From assembly GCF_000346485.2 (NCBI RefSeq), contig NZ_KQ976354.1, positions 6,566,882-6,630,881 on the forward strand: DNA of 64,000 nt. The letters are read 5' to 3'. Position numbers and translations under genes: made by a program. Positions 54,801 through 63,741 of the stretch are shown here, in pieces. Source of the DNA: Scytonema hofmannii PCC 7110 (lineage in GTDB: Bacteria > Cyanobacteriota > Cyanobacteriia > Cyanobacteriales > Nostocaceae). The notes beneath the pieces were generated by a model, which was given only the letters and a program-made list of their open reading frames with translations, ran no database searches and was not told the DNA's origin. The stretch's first letter is position 1; every line of letters begins with the position of its first letter.

Positions 54801-56787
54801 CTTTCACAAAAGGCAGATTTAAACACTCAGACAAAAAATCGTAAAATTCTCTTCTGACTTGTGATTCTGTGTTAACAAAGAAAAATTCTTCAAATTGGTC
54901 AAAAATAAGAATAATTGTATAATTTCGATGAGTGGCAAATTTTATTTTTTTGATAATATCCAATATTGAATTTTCCGGATAGTCTTGGGTTTCATCACCA
55001 TCAATTGTTAAATTAATATTATGAAAAATTGTTGCACTCCAATCATTATATACAGACAAACAAACTGTTATAGGAAGGCGATCGCCAATAACTTTTCGTT
55101 TTAATGCTGGTAATAACCCAGCTTTAATAATTGAACTTTTCCCAACACCGCTTGAGCCGTGAATAACTGTGAGTTTACAATCTGCACGAGTAATTCTTTC
55201 AATTAAACGATTGACATCTTGTTGCCTTCCAGAAGTGGCTATTTCCCGAGCAACTTCTTCTGGAAAAGAGGGAATTTCCTGCGAACTATGTATGGGATTA
55301 ATTCTATAGCGTTGTGGCTGTAATTGACTCGCTCCTATGAAAGCACGAAAACCATACTGATGTTCTATTTGAATTTTTTCTTGTTTGAGCTTAAAAGCTT
55401 CTAGGTAGTTACGATCTTCAAAAAAGTAGAGAGAATGTAATTCTTTTAAAATCTCCAAATAAAGTGAAGGATCGTACTGCAACTCACAAACAATTTTTGC
55501 CCATTCCAAATTATTGACTGCTTCCTCCCACTCACCTAGATGTCTTTGGGCGCGTCCAAGCAACAGAAGATACCAACTCTCCTGCTGTCGTGAAACATCT
55601 AAAGCACCTTCCGCAATGTTTAATGCCTGACTTGCTAATTTATAAGCTTCCAACCAATTAAATTTAGAAGCATTTACAGCCGATAAAAAGCCATAATCTT
55701 GAGCAATTTGTGCTTGAGTACCGTAAATTTCGTGTAATTCTAGAGATTTGCGAGCTAGTTTTTCCAAGTCTTCCCAAGCTTGCAAGCTTTTCAGCATTTC
55801 ACAAGCAGGCAAAATAAATTTGGCAATTAAATCTTTTCTTTGTATGGTATCCAAAATATTTAAACATTTTTGAAACCAGACAAGAGCATCTTGCCAGTTT
55901 CTTTTGCTGACAGAGGGGCATAAATCTGCCATACGAAGATAGCACAATCCCAAGTGAAATAAGACTATTGCATATCTTAAGAAATAAGGAGAGGGGGAGG
56001 ATGCTATTTCCTCAATGCTGAACTGCTGCTGCCAAAGAGTTAAACTCTGTTGATAATGATATAAAGCATTATTAATTTCATCTCTAGCATAATAATCGCG
56101 ACCTAAAACAAATTCAAGCCCTGCTTCCAAATCCGTCTCTAAGGTGACATTATAAACGCGAAGCAAATCCTGACGTGCTGATTCAATTTCCTTGCGATGC
56201 TGTGATTTTGGGTCTAAATCAAGGGCGGTATTGAGTAAAAATTTTTTGACTCCAGCTTCTACAACTTTAGTAAATAATGACTCTGTTTCTTTTCGCACCA
56301 GAGCCATTAAATCTTTTTGTGCCATTTCAAATTTTATGGTAGTTGCAGCCCAACTCTTAAAATCAGGTGCTAATCTTGAAAGCATCATTGCCACTTCATC
56401 TGTCAACCATAAAACCAAGGGAAAGGGAAAATTGTGAGCGTAAATATCCCTTGCTTGGTTAAAGCCTGTCAGCAAGTCTTCAATCAAAATAACTGACTCA
56501 AGTCCAAAAACCATTAAACCTGATGGAAAAAAGCCGATAGCAAGGTCAGAATTTTTTGGATAAAGCACTTGGAATAAAGTGCTATGTAAAGTTGTTGTTG
56601 ATGGAGAAAGAACAACTTCTTGGACATATTTATCTTTATTGAGAGAACGGAAATCCATCATAATTTGCTCTTGAAGTTGCCGATAATTGCAACGAACTAA
56701 AATTAGAGCAAATTGACCTTGCGAAAGTGCGATCGCTCTTATTAATCTTTGTAGAGAACCTTGATTTTCGCTTTGATTCTCTTTCAT
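51799..56787 (-). CDS. Large nSTAND NTPase with 14 WD40 repeats and a membrane helix
   Basis: This 1662-aa protein is a signal-transduction ATPase of the STAND class. An N-terminal domain (1-230) common in cyanobacterial ATPases (FALILVRCNYRQL, FPFPLVLWLTDEVAMML) is followed by TPR-like helices (about 230-480). The NTPase has Walker A GSSGVGKSS (Lys550) and Walker B IILIFDQFEEFF (about 630), and a winged-helix region ending YQLVHDYLVEPIRQK. A membrane helix (GFLLTMLLTAIGGLWW, about 940) precedes 14 WD40 units (about 1030-1640), enough for two seven-bladed propellers. Such proteins switch on when a ligand is sensed by the repeats; no effector domain is recognised. It lies about 200 bp downstream of an AAA ATPase gene on the same strand. 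Confidence 0.85.
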   Translation of the reverse strand: MKENQSENQGSLQRLIRAIALSQGQFALILVRCNYRQLQEQIMMDFRSLNKDKYVQEVVLSPSTTTLHSTLFQVLYPKNSDLAIGFFPSGLMVFGLESVILIEDLLTGFNQARDIYAHNFPFPLVLWLTDEVAMMLSRLAPDFKSWAATTIKFEMAQKDLMALVRKETESLFTKVVEAGVKKFLLNTALDLDPKSQHRKEIESARQDLLRVYNVTLETDLEAGLEFVLGRDYYARDEINNALYHYQQSLTLWQQQFSIEEIASSPSPYFLRYAIVLFHLGLCYLRMADLCPSVSKRNWQDALVWFQKCLNILDTIQRKDLIAKFILPACEMLKSLQAWEDLEKLARKSLELHEIYGTQAQIAQDYGFLSAVNASKFNWLEAYKLASQALNIAEGALDVSRQQESWYLLLLGRAQRHLGEWEEAVNNLEWAKIVCELQYDPSLYLEILKELHSLYFFEDRNYLEAFKLKQEKIQIEHQYGFRAFIGASQLQPQRYRINPIHSSQEIPSFPEEVAREIATSGRQQDVNRLIERITRADCKLTVIHGSSGVGKSSIIKAGLLPALKRKVIGDRLPITVCLSVYNDWSATIFHNINLTIDGDETQDYPENSILDIIKKIKFATHRNYTIILIFDQFEEFFFVNTESQVRREFYDFLSECLNLPFVKVLLSMREDYLHYLLELERYSQYKKNACDLGIINGDILDKDIRYYLSKFSSQDAINIIKSLTQRSYYEAQDALINKLVQDLAGEVDEVHPIELQIVGAQLQAENITTLEEYLLCGGSEKLVQRWLEEVLKDCGEENEYISWQLLFELTHEKGIRPLKTKTELLSALAQEEGGSGVVGDKGNFSFSSLFSSLELILEILVGSGLVLRIREETGDRYQLVHDYLVEPIRQKNHYEINAKLEKIRFQKNKAEVAQKLSQKQLNSVLQRRLREARLVGFLLTMLLTAIGGLWWNAHLQKRAAIRQTLRAERSETNLKISALTAASEALFASNKEFDALLESLRAFRKMKQTQDVLPDTQMRVVTALQQAVYGVTEVNRLEGHHDIVWAVSFSLDGQLLASGSTDRTIKLWRRDGFLLQTLKGHSDAITSLTFSPDGQTLASASLDKTVKLWRRNSITGTFDLLPYKTLKGHKDWVYSVSFSPDGTILASTSKDGSIYLWRTDGSLAKRLQGHQGWVNWACFSPDGKFIASASDDKTIKIWRRDGRLMKTLLGHQKGVTSVAFSPNGQMLASAGRDKTVKLWRWSDSDNQDGLIFRLDKTLQHHNSTIWSVSFSPDSKQLASAGDDNTINLWSASGRLIKSFKGHSDAVASVAFNPDNKFLVSASYDKTVKQWSLEPPRLPILKGHTDRVLSVAWRPDGKMLASGSRDRTVKLWLRDRHGSGMETRLYKTLTGHKDRVPSVSFDSSGKILASASYDKTVKLWRSDGYLLKTLTGHSDSVMSVSFSPDGTLLASGSKDKTVKLWNREGKLLATLEGHNGWVNSVSFSPDGQVLASASDDQTVKLWRRDGTLLKTFSPHEGWVMGVGFSPTDHLLASASWDNTVRLWRWDGKLLKTLLKGYSDSVNAVTFSPNGEIIAAASWDSTVKLWSRDGKLIKILNGHQAPVLGTSFSPDGETLASASDDNTIILWNLDIHDLLNRGCYWVGDYLKYNRNVDQRDRNLCYNSDQ

Positions 56788-56985
56788 ATGTTAGTGGTTA
56801 GTGGTTAGGGGTTAGTGGCGTAGGACAGGCGTCTCGCCTGTTATCGTTAGTGGTTAAGGGTTAGTGGCGTAGGACAGGCGTCTCGCCTGTTATCGTTAGT
56901 GGTTAAGGTTAGGGACAAAGGGGAGTGAGGGAGAATAACTCATGCTCAATGTTCAATGACCTGGTCACTGGTCACTGGTCACTGG
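56788..56985. repeat. Gap with a 49-bp tandem duplication and heptamer array
   Basis: Two copies of a 49-bp unit containing the hairpin ACAGGCG-TCT-CGCCTGT (56825-56841 and 56874-56890) with GGTTAGT-type spacers, then GGTCACT units (56962-56995). The array runs into the stop of the ATPase gene. Confidence 0.8.
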
Positions 56986-58323
56986 TTACTGGTCACGATT
57001 TTTCTGCCAAGTCAAAACTTTGTCTGTTTCTGCTAATGCAGGGCTAATGCCAAACCAGCGCCCTTGGGGGTCTCGGTATTCAAAAACAAACATACTCCGA
57101 AGCAATCTCTGATAATCTGACTCACCACTTAAGCTTTGTTGTTGTATAACTTCATACAACATTTGCCATTCTTCTTCATCAATGGCTAGCAAGAGATCGT
57201 CGCGATAGTCTTTAATAACAGCTTCCAAACAATCCTCTGAAAAAGGTGGATCTTCTCTTTGCAAGCAGCTATAAAGCAATCCTAGTAAGTTACGAATGTG
57301 ACCGCCACTGACACGACACAGGCGATTGAGGGTTTCGGGTTTATCAAATAACTCTGTAATGAATTCCAGCCTCTGTAATGGTTCTGCTTCGGGAAAAGCT
57401 CTTGCTAACACAAGTTGTCTTAATAAAGACATTCCCGTTTCGTAATCGCTACCATCTCTTTGGCGCACAAGTACCATTGGTAAAACTTTGGGAGCAACAC
57501 CACCGCCAAGACGATTTTTGAGTGTCTGGTACTCGTTAGAAAAAATTAACGACAGAGGAATTGTGTAAACAACGTGACATTTGAGTCGCCGGAGTTGTTC
57601 GCCGCGATCGATGAAAAGGTATTCTGGTTGCGATCGCCCGGATGCTACCGGACGCATATCGACTCTATCTAAATTGTCGATAATCACGACTAGCCCTTTT
57701 TGACCCCGTAACTTCAATTGTTCAATAGCCTTATCTAAGACTTCTTCGTTAATTGCTTGCAAAATGCTGTTGGTACGTGGTTCTAAGTATTGTCTCAATT
57801 GAGTTCGCAGCTGAGGGCTGTCTTTTGTTTTAGCACTTATTTTGGCGATCCCCAATGACAGTTCCGCCTGTGCTGACAAATCTATAGGGGTTTGCAAAAA
57901 ATCCCCTATCTCTTTAAACAAGTTGGCAAAGTAACCAGGTCTAACTTTGATGTTTATTGTTTCCAAACTGGAACTCACCTGACGGGCTACACTCAGCAAA
58001 ATATCGCTGACATCTATATCCGCCATATCTAAGTCTTGACTGGATTCAAAATACACTACGTGAAATCCAGCAAGTTCTAGTTCTGCCTTAAGTCTTTGCA
58101 ACTCGGTTGACTTACCGCAACCAATGTGACCTGTAAATAACTGACAGGTCGGTTCGTCCGGGGAAATACGGGTGATTGTCCGTTGCAATTCCTCTACAAT
58201 TTTACAACCGCGTACAGTAGAGAAGTCGATGTAGTATTGCCTGTCAGATGCGTCGCCCATAACCAACGTCTTACTGGGGTTACAAGCTTTGAAAAAGCGT
58301 GATAAATTCAATGTTGTTTTCAT
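56986..58323 (-). CDS. AAA/P-loop ATPase, partner of the WD40 protein
   Basis: A 445-aa ATPase with Walker A FTGHIGCGKSTELQRL (Lys71) and Walker B GLVVIIDNLDRVD (about 210-222), followed by a helical sensor region with RVSGGHIRNLLGLLYS. The N-terminus (LSRFFKACNPSKTLVMGD) is typical of cyanobacterial AAA_16-like proteins. The rest has no effector or DNA-binding motif I can name. It precedes the nSTAND/WD40 gene; both may form one functional unit. The last codons (RDQ) and TAA stop are supplied by a heptamer array. Confidence 0.78.
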   Translation of the reverse strand: MKTTLNLSRFFKACNPSKTLVMGDASDRQYYIDFSTVRGCKIVEELQRTITRISPDEPTCQLFTGHIGCGKSTELQRLKAELELAGFHVVYFESSQDLDMADIDVSDILLSVARQVSSSLETINIKVRPGYFANLFKEIGDFLQTPIDLSAQAELSLGIAKISAKTKDSPQLRTQLRQYLEPRTNSILQAINEEVLDKAIEQLKLRGQKGLVVIIDNLDRVDMRPVASGRSQPEYLFIDRGEQLRRLKCHVVYTIPLSLIFSNEYQTLKNRLGGGVAPKVLPMVLVRQRDGSDYETGMSLLRQLVLARAFPEAEPLQRLEFITELFDKPETLNRLCRVSGGHIRNLLGLLYSCLQREDPPFSEDCLEAVIKDYRDDLLLAIDEEEWQMLYEVIQQQSLSGESDYQRLLRSMFVFEYRDPQGRWFGISPALAETDKVLTWQKNRDQ

Positions 58324-59098
58324 GTAGATGCAGATGTATTTGTATACATAACAAATTATCTCTACTTAAGTGTGCTGCATGATGTTACATACAATTTATA
58401 CTTTTCTTAAAACAGTTATCCCGTTTCTTGGAGATTAGCTCTTAATATGGTATTAACTGTATGTTTGTAAAATCACCCATACTGTAGTAGAGATTTAGTT
58501 ATCCCTGATGCACTAAGCCAATAATCCTTTTTACAGCTAATGTTATAGTTTTGACAAACTCTAATGTGCTGCTTTAGGAACTTCACCATAGTAGACGCTA
58601 TACTTGATTTCTGATTTGTCAACCCCCATATGGTAGATAGTACATGATTAAATTATGACATGAAGCAGCAGAGAACAACATCACTTAGAATGTTCTAAAT
58701 GTTACTTATGTTTAGAAAAAGAGGCTACATATCTTGGAGAAGATCGAATATGGCAAATTGGGAACTGGGCATTATGTTAGTAGTTAGTAGTTAGTAGTAA
58801 TTCTTGTACCACTAACCACTAACCACTAAAAGTCATCATTGCCCATTGCCCATTGCCCATTGCCCGTTCCCAAATCAATAAGCAAATAAAAGCTATTTTG
58901 TCAATAAGTTGATTGTAGCTTTTTAATAACGAAATGGTTGCCATCATAAAATAGAAAGGCTACATTCAGAAACATTCCTGGCTACAAACCTCAATGAGTA
59001 AAAATTTAAAATTATGAAAATCAGGTGTCTCTAGCTAACATTAATATACAAAAGACGAGCCCAACAACGACTCGGTATGAAAGGGTAGAAGGGTTTTA
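58324..59098. other. Intergenic region upstream of ftsQ
   Basis: The 775-bp gap has AT-rich DNA with GTTAGTA units (58778-58800) and CCCATTG heptamer units (58839-58864). The divergent promoters of the ATPase and ftsQ must be here, but no clear element is visible. Confidence 0.5.
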
Positions 59099-60052
59099 AT
59101 GGCTGGTATAGTATCAGTTTCCCGCGCAGATTTGCAAGGTCGTCGTAAAAAGTTACGTCAACAACGGCAGATGAAATTTATTCGGGCTGCTTGGCGAACT
59201 TTTGCCGTGAGTTCGCTAGCGAGTGGATTGCTATGGGTAACAATCCAACCAATTTGGGTATTAAAGACTTCTAAAGATATAGTTATATTAGGTAATCATC
59301 TACTACCTGACGAAGTTGTTCAGTCACGGCTCGTACTCTCTTACCCCCAGTCTTTATGGCGTATAGAACCTTACAGGCTTGCTGAGTCTTTAAAGCAGGA
59401 ACCGACTATTGCACAAGCGACAGTGAGTCGTCGTTTGTTTCCACCAGGGTTAGTTGTCCAAATTGACGAGCGAGAACCTGTAGCGATCGCGGAGCGCGTA
59501 ATACGCTCTAATTCTGCTTTACAGGATTGCCCCGTGCCTTCAACACAGGGGAAGAGCAGCCCAACTGATTGCCCAACAGAAGCGGTATTCGCTATTGCGC
59601 CGACTCGCACAAAGCAGGGAAATAAGGGTTCTATCAATAAAAAAGTATCTGTAGGGTTACTTGATGCCAATGGTGTTTGGATGCCTCTAGGCAAGGAGAA
59701 AGCACTAAATCCAAATGTACAGTTACCCAAGCTTAAGGTTATTGGTTCCCCAGAGCAGTACCGCCCGTATTGGACTCAACTTTATCAAGCTATTACCCAA
59801 AGTTCTGTTCATGTTCTGGAAATTGATTTTCAAGACCCAACCAATTTAATTTTGAAAACAGAATTGGGAAACGTGCATTTTGGAGCACCCAACTTTCAAC
59901 TCCTTGAAAAAATCAAGGTATTGGCACAGATGCGTCATCTGCCAGCACAACTGAATCCCAGCCAAATAGAGTACATTGATTTAAAAAATCCTGACTCTCC
60001 CATAGTACAAATGAACCAAAAAAAGCGGTTGCTTAACGCACCCAGACCTTAA
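59099..60052 (+). CDS. ftsQ: Cell division protein FtsQ
   Basis: FtsQ is a bitopic membrane protein that links early and late divisome proteins. The 317 aa have a basic cytoplasmic N-terminus (DLQGRRKKLRQQRQMKF), one membrane helix (FAVSSLASGLLWVTIQPIW, about 36-56) and a POTRA domain (IVILGNHLLPDEVVQSRLVL, FPPGLVVQIDEREPVAIAER). A 60-residue Cys/Ser-rich insert (about 140-200) is unusual but occurs in cyanobacterial FtsQ. ftsZ follows about 900 bp downstream on the same strand, the normal cyanobacterial order. Confidence 0.9.
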   Translation: MAGIVSVSRADLQGRRKKLRQQRQMKFIRAAWRTFAVSSLASGLLWVTIQPIWVLKTSKDIVILGNHLLPDEVVQSRLVLSYPQSLWRIEPYRLAESLKQEPTIAQATVSRRLFPPGLVVQIDEREPVAIAERVIRSNSALQDCPVPSTQGKSSPTDCPTEAVFAIAPTRTKQGNKGSINKKVSVGLLDANGVWMPLGKEKALNPNVQLPKLKVIGSPEQYRPYWTQLYQAITQSSVHVLEIDFQDPTNLILKTELGNVHFGAPNFQLLEKIKVLAQMRHLPAQLNPSQIEYIDLKNPDSPIVQMNQKKRLLNAPRP

Positions 60053-60948
60053 AAAAATTACTGTGTTTGATGTATAAAACACAATTAATTATTAGAGAAG
60101 TTCTATGCTGATAAGTATAGAATTTTTGTTATTCGGTGTCACTAATGTAAAAATAAACGTAAATTTCTCATTAAAATGGAAGAAAGAGTCGTAAAATCTT
60201 CCATTTTGGTAGAAAACGGCACGTTGTTTTTTACCCTAACATCTCAAGACGGGGTGCATGATGTTAGAGAGTCCGATTGTAGCGTTGGGTCTGGAAAGCG
60301 CCTGCAGCTTACCTAGTATTCATCTTAAGTTGCAAGAATCCATAATGGTAAATCCTACTGTTCAAATGGTGATGACAAATCGAGAGACCTGCCACGGCAG
60401 GTCTTTACAAATTATGCACTTATTTCAGGTTTGTACGTTACGCAATAACTTAAAATTACTTCGAGGAGGCAATATTGAAGCTCTCAAGGTTTTGAGACAC
60501 TAGTGGAATAAGGATTTTAAAATTTTAAATAATTGAAATTTATCCCAAAAAACCTAGTGTACGAAACGAGAAGCAGAAGAAAAATTATAGTTCTCCTGGG
60601 ACAAAGTTCGTTTCTGATGTCAATCACTAGCAAAAATACGGAGAAATTATTGGAGATACCAAAGGTATACTAATCGAAATCAGCTTTCATTACAGTGAAT
60701 ATATCGATGTAAAAGTGGAAGTCATCTAAGTCCATTTTAGGTAAACATAGGTATACTTCACTTTTAAGATCGCTGTGAGCTAGATGCCATAATGGTAAAC
60801 CCAAGAGCTAGCTTTCGTGCCTCCAATTCACTCGCCGGGTTGGAAGTAGAGAGAAAAAGCAAACAATGCCATATATTGTGGCAGCCTCAGACTACTACTA
60901 GGTGAATAACACCTGAAAAAGTCGTTTATCTACAAGACCGCAAATCCA
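60053..60948. other. ftsQ-ftsZ intergenic region, no gene seen
   Basis: This 896-bp gap probably contains the ftsZ promoter. It has a small palindrome GACCTGCCACGGCAGGTC (60384-60401). I considered an 81-codon frame at 60258-60503 and do not believe it. Confidence 0.5.
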
Positions 60949-62247
60949 ATGACACTTGATAATAACCAAGGGCTTACCTATAAAAACTCACAGTCACCTG
61001 GACAATCGGGGTACTCACTGTCCACCAACTCAACCAATCCCTTCAGCCATTCCGTGGTAAACTTTAGTCAAAATCATGACAGCAAGAAAGTCGAGCGCGA
61101 AGATACCCGCATGGGCGACATTGTTCCTGGTCGAGTTGCCAATATCAAAGTTATTGGTGTTGGTGGTGGTGGTAGCAATGCTGTTAACCGCATGATTGCG
61201 TCCGATGTGATAGGGGTAGAGTTTTGGTCAATTAACACCGATGCTCAAGCTCTCACCTTGACAGCAGCTCCAAGCCGTTTGCAAATTGGACAGAAATTGA
61301 CTCGAGGTTTGGGTGCAGGTGGCAATCCAGCAATCGGTCAAAAGGCAGCTGAGGAATCGCGAGACGAAATTGCTAGGGCTTTAGAAGGTTCGGACTTGGT
61401 CTTTATCACTGCGGGAATGGGGGGTGGAACAGGAACTGGTGCGGCTCCAATTGTCGCGGAAGTCGCCAAGGAAATGGGTGCTCTGACCGTGGGTGTCGTC
61501 ACTCGTCCGTTTATCTTTGAAGGACGCCGACGCATTCAGCAAGCAGAGCAAGGCATTGAAGGTTTAAAAAGTAGGGTGGACACCCTCATCATCATCCCCA
61601 ATAACAAGCTGTTGGAAGTGATCCCCGAGCAAACACCCATGCAAGATGCTTTTCGTTATGCAGATGATGTGCTGCGTCAAGGCGTCCAAGGTATATCTGA
61701 TATAATTACTATTCCTGGCTTGATTAACGTTGACTTTGCCGATGTCAGGGCTGTCATGGCAGATGCAGGCTCGGCATTGATGGGGATCGGTATTGGTTCG
61801 GGTAAATCAAGAGCAAGAGAAGCGGCGATCGCAGCCATTTCTTCGCCTTTATTAGAAAGTTCTATAGAAGGGGCTAGAGGTGTTGTTTTTAACATCACTG
61901 GTGGTAGCGACTTAACCTTGCATGAAGTGAACGCTGCTGCTGAAACCATATACGAGGTAGTCGATCCCAACGCTAATATTATTTTTGGAGCCGTGATTGA
62001 TGACAGGCTGCAAGGAGAGGTGAGGCTGACAGTCATTGCGACCGGTTTCACAGGTGAAGCCCAGTCCGTACCGCCTCAAAATGTGAATCAACCTAGAGGG
62101 GTAGTAGCACCTCCACCTCCAGGAAGGCGACAAATGCCACAAACACCACCTATCAATCCGCCATCACCTATGTCCGAACCGAAAGAAAAACCAGGATTGG
62201 ATATACCGGATTTCCTTCGCAGCCGCCGTCCACCTCGTAATAACTAA
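60949..62247 (+). CDS. ftsZ: Cell division protein FtsZ
   Basis: FtsZ is the tubulin-like GTPase that forms the division ring. The 432 aa have an N-terminal extension of about 60 residues (as in cyanobacteria), then [19 protein letters not shown], the GTP signature [15 protein letters not shown]7 loop [11 protein letters not shown], and the C-terminal peptide [13 protein letters not shown] that binds SepF/ZipN partners. Length and motifs are complete. The ATG at 60949 follows a long untranslated region. Confidence 0.97.
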   Translation: MTLDNNQGLTYKNSQSPGQSGYSLSTNSTNPFSHSVVNFSQNHDSKKVEREDTRMGDIVPGRVANIKVIGVGGGGSNAVNRMIASDVIGVEFWSINTDAQALTLTAAPSRLQIGQKLTRGLGAGGNPAIGQKAAEESRDEIARALEGSDLVFITAGMGGGTGTGAAPIVAEVAKEMGALTVGVVTRPFIFEGRRRIQQAEQGIEGLKSRVDTLIIIPNNKLLEVIPEQTPMQDAFRYADDVLRQGVQGISDIITIPGLINVDFADVRAVMADAGSALMGIGIGSGKSRAREAAIAAISSPLLESSIEGARGVVFNITGGSDLTLHEVNAAAETIYEVVDPNANIIFGAVIDDRLQGEVRLTVIATGFTGEAQSVPPQNVNQPRGVVAPPPPGRRQMPQTPPINPPSPMSEPKEKPGLDIPDFLRSRRPPRNN

Positions 62248-62688
62248 AGAGTTGTAAATTTATGAATGCAATCTGGTTAAGAGATTTTAAAGATCTCAAC
62301 TGATATCTTTAATAATTTGGATTGAGAAAACCTTACCTGACTTATACCATTTTGGATGAGTAGATTTTAGATTTTGGATTGAGAAAGCCTTTCTGTGGAT
62401 TTAGTCTCATCCAATTATCTGTCACATTCTTTTTTCAAATTGGTACTATATTTTATTCGTTAAAGGTTTTGCCAATTACGGTTATCGAGGTTGTAGGAGT
62501 TTTTCTACACCTAACCATTTTCTGCTTACTTAGATTTTTTTGGCACCCAGTACTGCTTACTGTAATTTCCAATGTTTTTCGCAACCGTATAGGTTTGCCA
62601 GGGTGTCTTTGGAAATTACGCTGGATAATTAAAAACTTCTCACTACCAGTTTGACTGAAGGAGAAGTTACTACCAAAATGCTTGTAAA
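62248..62688. other. Intergenic region after ftsZ
   Basis: The 441-bp gap between the convergent ftsZ and gshB genes has ATTTTGGATT-type repeats (62353-62378). A 91-codon hydrophobic frame at 62379-62654 lacks an ATG and is probably chance. Confidence 0.45.
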
Positions 62689-63672
62689 CTATTTTTTATT
62701 TTTGTTTACCGCTTGCTCGACCCATTGAATCACCCGTTCTCCAAGGCGAATTCCGTCCAATCGGTCTATCTCTCTGACTCCAGTGGGACTGGTGACGTTA
62801 ACTTCGGTAAGGTAACCGCCAATAACGTCAATCCCAACAAACATTAAACCTTCTTGGCGTAAGGTATCAGCTAGTTGAACACAAATGTCAAGCTCCCTAG
62901 AAGTGATTTCAGTCTTGGCAACTGTGCCACCTGCAGCCATATTATTCCGAAATTCACCACGGGCAGAGAGGCGGTTAACAGCACCAATGGGTTCACCATT
63001 CAGTAAGATAATACGCTTGTCTCCATCTTTTGCCTCACTCAAGTAGGTTTGCACCATCACTGGAACGCGACTTTGGAGGGTACTCAGTTCGACTATGGAG
63101 TTGAAATTGCGATCGCTCGGTTCTAAGAATAAAATTCCCTCTCCTGCTTTGTTCCCTAATGGTTTGAGGACAGCCGAACCTTTAGCTTCTACAAACTGAC
63201 GAATTAACTGCTTATCAGCAGTCACAATAGTTTCTGGAATTGCTTGAGTGAATTGAAGGGCATACATTTTTTCGTTTGCCGCCCGAATACCTCTTGGAGT
63301 GTTGATCGTTAAAGTTTTGTTTTGGTCGATGTAATCTAGAATGTAAGTCGCATAAAGGTATGCGGTATTGACAGGTGGATCGGTTCGCATGAACACGGCA
63401 TCCATTGTTTCCAGGCAAAGGAGCGTGCCAGAAGTATCGATCAATTTATACCAAGAGTCCGTTTTTTGATAACGTCCCTCCACCAATTGCACTGGTACCA
63501 GTTCTACCCGTTGCAGAACTGCCCAAGCTTTGCCTTCTACCACAGCAAGTAAGTTAGCTTGAGTGATCCAAACCTCATGTCCCAAAATTTGTGCTGCTTC
63601 CATTAGTGCAACACTGGTATCGTGACAAGGATCGAGCTGGTGGATGGGGTCGATAATAAAAGCCAGTTTCAC
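62689..63672 (-). CDS. gshB: Glutathione synthetase
   Basis: GshB joins glycine to gamma-glutamylcysteine with ATP. The 327 aa carry the N-terminal MKLAFIIDPIHQLDPCHDTS typical of bacterial GshB, the ATP-grasp region AVLKPLGNKAGEGILFLEP, the Mg site in RIILLNGEPIGAVNRLSA and the glycine-rich loop GEFRNNMAAGGTVAKTE, and C-terminal FVGIDVIGGYLTEVNVTSPT. Length is typical. grxC lies 69 bp upstream on the same strand, the standard pairing in cyanobacteria. Confidence 0.95.
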   Translation of the reverse strand: MKLAFIIDPIHQLDPCHDTSVALMEAAQILGHEVWITQANLLAVVEGKAWAVLQRVELVPVQLVEGRYQKTDSWYKLIDTSGTLLCLETMDAVFMRTDPPVNTAYLYATYILDYIDQNKTLTINTPRGIRAANEKMYALQFTQAIPETIVTADKQLIRQFVEAKGSAVLKPLGNKAGEGILFLEPSDRNFNSIVELSTLQSRVPVMVQTYLSEAKDGDKRIILLNGEPIGAVNRLSARGEFRNNMAAGGTVAKTEITSRELDICVQLADTLRQEGLMFVGIDVIGGYLTEVNVTSPTGVREIDRLDGIRLGERVIQWVEQAVNKNKK

Positions 63673-63741
63673 GCTTTCTGCCTCAAGTGAATTGTAAATT
63701 ATAAATTATGAAACGTTTTATCATTTAGAATTTATAATTTC

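Noticed and set aside
1071-56995. Heptamer arrays as CRISPR repeats
   Set aside because: Units are seven bases, directly adjacent and without spacers; no cas genes are present.
60258-60503. 81-codon frame between ftsQ and ftsZ
   Set aside because: No ribosome binding site, it crosses a small palindrome, and its composition is not protein-like.
62379-62654. 91-codon hydrophobic frame after ftsZ
   Set aside because: No ATG start and it begins inside an ATTTTGGATT repeat; hydrophobicity is expected of T-rich DNA.
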